Below are positions 60,897 to 64,000 of a stretch of 64,000 nucleotides of DNA, in pieces; the first letter of the stretch is position 1; each line of letters begins with the position of its first letter. A model generated the notes under the pieces. The model worked only from the letters and a program-made list of their open reading frames with translations, did no database searches and was not told the origin of the DNA. Location of the stretch: assembly GCA_964035575.1 (NCBI GenBank), contig OZ037888.1, forward strand, positions 310,001-374,000, given 5' to 3'. Source of the stretch: Rhynchopus sp. YZ270_cl-10. Lineage: Eukaryota > Euglenozoa > Diplonemea > Diplonemida > Diplonemidae. A program made the translations under genes and the position numbers.

Positions 60897-61874
60897 CTAA
60901 ACACAACATACCACGGGGGCGTAGTCAGGAGTTTTTATCTTGGGTCGTTTTGTGACGGTGACTAACCCTGTGTCCTGCGGGACACATGGTGGGGCTGGAC
61001 AGATTCTTCCCTCTTCTATTGTGCGTTGGTGTTCTGCTTTTTTTGCTTCTGCCTTTTGCTGGATTTGCGCTGTTATGGCGCGGCCGACTGCGAAGGATTC
61101 TTGACGACGGCTTGCGTGGACTGCATCGGCACGGCGCCCCATGGCTTCGATGAAGTTTGCCTCTTTGTGCTCTGCTTTGCGCTCTGCACGGAGGGTACCG
61201 CGCTTTACACTGTGCCTTCGGCGGAGTTCGACGTCACGTTGTTCGCATTCCTTTTTCTGGCGATTTTGCTTCTGTCGTACTGACTGCCGGTATTCATCCT
61301 CCATCAGGATGTGGTCGCGGGTGCTCAGCAGCCGCTCCTCTTCTAGCTTCCTTTTGGTGCTCTCGTTGCGCCACTCTTCCCTCTCTCGGAGGCTTGCTTG
61401 GATGTCATGCTTCTCTCGCATCTTTTTGTCTTTGACCTCTTGCCTGGCTTTTTTCAAATCCCTTTCCATGCGGCGTGCTTCGCGGTCAAAATGGGTTCGT
61501 TCGTGCGCCTTTTCGGTTTCAAGGAGTTTGGTGACACCTTGCTTGCGTTGTTCGTGGTTGCGGAGGGCGAGGAGCATTTCGCTCCCAAGGTCTTGCTTGT
61601 GTTGCCGCATCGTTTGCGCCGCGTTTTTCAGAACAAACATAACAGCAGCATCTTCTTCAGCCTTCTGTGCCTTCTTATCCTCCACATCATGCCTCATCCG
61701 CTCAAGGTGTGAACACCCCTTTGCAGTATGCCTATATTGTTCACGTGTCCCCCGTGGTTGGTAGTCGCTTGTAATCACAGTACCACAAGGTGCTCGGGTA
61801 ACTGTAGGCAACGCGGTTTCGCATCGCGTCCGCTCGCGGATTTCAAACCCTCCAGCATTTTTCAGAATATACAT
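60897..61874 (-). CDS. coiled-coil protein, uncharacterised
   Basis: 325 aa from ATG 61874 (MYILKNAGGFEIRERTRCET); an upstream in-frame ATG at 61940 would give 347 aa. I prefer 61874 because the only AG following the long pyrimidine tract (61924-61970) is CAATGTTCAG at 61921, which removes the upstream ATG. Residues ~75-290 are an almost unbroken charged helix (DREARRMERDLKKARQEVKD, EEWRNESTKRKLEEERLL), typical of coiled coils in cytoskeletal or flagellar proteins. The tail (PKIKTPDYAPVVCCV) is Pro/Cys-rich. No enzymatic domain. A flagellar or cytoskeletal role is only a guess from composition. Confidence 0.8.
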   Translation of the reverse strand: MYILKNAGGFEIRERTRCETALPTVTRAPCGTVITSDYQPRGTREQYRHTAKGCSHLERMRHDVEDKKAQKAEEDAAVMFVLKNAAQTMRQHKQDLGSEMLLALRNHEQRKQGVTKLLETEKAHERTHFDREARRMERDLKKARQEVKDKKMREKHDIQASLREREEWRNESTKRKLEEERLLSTRDHILMEDEYRQSVRQKQNRQKKECEQRDVELRRRHSVKRGTLRAERKAEHKEANFIEAMGRRADAVHASRRQESFAVGRAITAQIQQKAEAKKAEHQRTIEEGRICPAPPCVPQDTGLVTVTKRPKIKTPDYAPVVCCV

Positions 61875-61920
61875 CGTTTCTGGACCAGGTGTCGAAGGAG
61901 GGTTTGCACGGTTGTTCGCA

Positions 61921-61972
61921 CTGAACATTGGGGGAACCATTGTAGGGGAAGGGGAAGGGGAGGGGAGGAGGA
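61921..61972 (-). promoter_or_regulatory. pyrimidine tract and acceptor of the coiled-coil gene
   Basis: Minus-strand run of C/T (CCTCCCCTCCCCTTCCCCTT..) followed by ACAATGGTTCCCCCAATG and TTCAG. The first AG after the tract is at 61921-61922, downstream of the first ATG. Confidence 0.5.
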
Positions 61973-63087
61973 AAGGGGGATTGGTGTGCCTGTAAAGGGG
62001 GTGATTTTTGAGGTGGATAAATTTGTATGGATTTGTAGTGTGAGAGAGAGGGGGCTAAGAAGAGGTCTTACTAAGGTAAGACCAGGCATTATGCTACCAC
62101 TGTGTGGAATGTAAGGAAATCTATAAGTAAATTTTGAAAAGGTGGACTCCATAACGTAGGTGATTTGGGTTTTGGATTGGGGCTAGGATGGGGGTAGAGC
62201 CCTCACCCTGATGGATCCGCGCACCTGGCCAACTGAGACTCCGAGACATTCGGGGAAGATGATATACAGGAGTATGACGCGCACTTCACCAAACTCACCA
62301 CAAATACTACGCCGAGACAGCACAGAAAGACGCCTCAAAGGACGACACAACACGGGGGCAGAATTCCTCCCAGCAGTTTCCCCCCCCGAAGAAGCTTCTT
62401 GGACGGGAGGATGCACACCGCAAAACCCCCCTCCTAATGTACAATGCTATCAAGGCCAATGTTGACCTGATGAGGACGTGTCGTTGGGTGTCCCATATCA
62501 TATACTTAACTTCGCGCACCACCTCGCAACGGCTCTCGCACTTGAGAAGAGCTCAAGCAATGTGTTTTTCTCGGCGCCAACCCATGGCAGAGCAAGAGGA
62601 AAATTGAAGTTGGAGTTATTTTTTGTGTTGCCGATGATGAGTTTCTATTGGTGGTTCCCTTGGCGATGTTATCTATCCCTGGGTAACCCCACATCTCCTA
62701 AACTAAAATTGAAGCTGGAGGTTTTTTTTTTGGCAGAAAAAGAATCTAAAAGAGCGAGATTTCAAAGAATCAGGTTGGGAAAGGGAGGGGAGTCTACTGG
62801 ACCATCTCTGTCTTCTTTATTCCGTTTGTTTGTTTTATTTTTTCCTTCATTTTTTTGAAAAACTCTGAAATAATGTAGCGCAGACACCAGATGATGTGCT
62901 CCATCTATATTACCTTACGGAGAGACGAGAAGATGCACTGAGGGGGTGTGTGTGGGTGGGGTGAAGTATACTCAACGAGCCTTTGCCTCGTAGTGTTTGA
63001 ATTGAAGGGGAGGGCCGATAAGGAATTTAACCCTTTAGACCCCAGATACCCATATATGGGTAGCAGAATGGCGCCATACAATTAGGA
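61973..63087. other. intergenic region
   Basis: No gene recognised. Contains an H6-like copy (62855-62910), two related stretches (AAATTGAAGTTGGAG near 62605, AAATTGAAGCTGGAG near 62707) and the palindrome ACCCATATATGGGT (about 63048-63061). Confidence 0.5.
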
Positions 63088-63830
63088 ATATTCTACTCAA
63101 AATGGGAAAAACATTTTTTATATTTTGAAAGATTTTGCGCCGATCTTTCAAAAGAAGCAAGAATCGAAAAGTTTTATGCATCTAATATTTTTTTGGATGC
63201 TGGGGGGAAAGCGGAGCTGCCACGGAAAATCATGTTTTTTGACCAACACCCCCTGAAATAACCCTCCTGATACCACTAGGCTATTACTGGGGTTCTACTC
63301 AGTTTCAGAAAAACATTTTTTTATATTTTGAAAGATTTTTCACCGATCTTTCAAAATACGCCATCTAAGAACACTTTTATGCATCTGGGTTTTCCTTGGA
63401 TGCCTACAAGCGTGGAAAAGTACGAAAAAAGGGTCACTTTTCAGAGCCTCCATGTGATCAAAAATTTTCTACTCGTTTTCGTGAAAACACTTTTTTTGTG
63501 TGGAAAGATTTTGTTCAAATCTTTCAAAATACGCAAAAATCGAAAACTTTTATGCATCGGTGATATCCTCGGATTTTGGTGAGATTTTACCACCAATCAC
63601 GGGTTTAAACGTTGCTAAGGTCGTAAGGCTAGTAGAGTTGATAAGTGGGGTTCTACTCATTTTCGTGAAAAGATTTTTACATATTTGGAAAGATTTGATG
63701 TCAAATCTGTCAAAAGAAGCAAGAATCGAAAACTTTTGTGCATATGAGTGCACTTTGGAAGTCCGTGAGAACCACCACCAAAATCACTGTTTTTCTGACT
63801 ATCCTTTGCCTTATTCCCACCCAAAACACA
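63088..63830. repeat. ~190-bp satellite, four diverged units
   Basis: Units start at about 63088, 63293, 63468 and 63651 with TTCTACTC. Each has TTTGGAAAGATTT- or TTTTGAAAGATTTT-type arms followed by ATCTTTCAAAA (a small hairpin), then AAAACTTTTATGCATC. Spacer parts are more variable. The array may continue past the window end. Confidence 0.75.
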
Positions 63831-64000
63831 CTAGAAGCCGGGGTTTCACTATTTTTTCGTATTGCAGGGTGCTTTTTTTGTGAATTTTCAGCTCACAGGG
63901 TCGTTCTGACCCATTCTGGGGGTGTTTCGGGCCTGTAGATGCCAAAAAACGTGAAAAAATCGCAGTTTTACGTTGTGTAGTGGTGTTTCAGTGTAAATCG

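Overview
The window looks like nuclear DNA of a protist that transcribes genes polycistronically and processes them by spliced-leader trans-splicing. A euglenozoan of diplonemid type is my best guess. This is inferred from layout. Every host-type gene I can support (14, one partial) lies on the minus strand over about 60 kb. Most have a pyrimidine tract ending in AG 3 to 60 bases before the first ATG. Only three convincing or plausible cis-introns were found in minus-strand genes, all with GTATGN donors. Coding DNA is GC-rich, while the gaps are AT-rich and full of hairpins, inverted-repeat elements and satellites. No spliced-leader RNA, rRNA or tRNA gene was recognised.

Region 1 (1-19.8 kb) is gene-dense, all minus strand. 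It holds two tandem copies of a multi-membrane protein (the first cut by the window edge), a 24-repeat ankyrin protein, a secreted CUB-tyrosinase, two unrecognised proteins 28 bases apart, an odd three-unit ubiquitin gene, and two tandem copies of a ubiquitin-like plus beta-propeller protein.

Region 2 (19.8-37.5 kb) is almost gene-free. It contains an inverted-repeat element with a 5-bp target duplication, inverted copies of a hairpin-rich module, a 5'-truncated LINE-like insertion carrying an OTU protease-like domain inside a ~180-bp satellite, many small fold-back elements, and a TA-flanked MITE. A possible small spliced plus-strand frame lies near 32 kb.

Region 3 (37.5-62 kb) has spaced minus-strand genes: an unknown 244-aa protein, the mRNA 3'-end endonuclease CPSF73 with introns, an unknown 273-aa protein downstream of an 85-copy octanucleotide satellite, a TauE/SafE-type permease with two SAM-like domains in its central loop, a spliced amino-acid permease, and a coiled-coil protein. 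Gaps hold several short hairpin families (called H1-H6 here) that share a GCCTCTCG-like core and occur in one orientation only. The last 2 kb ends in a ~190-bp satellite.

The genes do not form an obvious pathway; as in other trans-splicing protists, co-orientation reflects joint transcription rather than shared function. The exception may be the ubiquitin-fold cluster at 16.1-19.7 kb. The most unusual items are the one-orientation hairpin families, the permease-SAM fusion, the four-module membrane protein with variable loops, and the ubiquitin-fold cluster.
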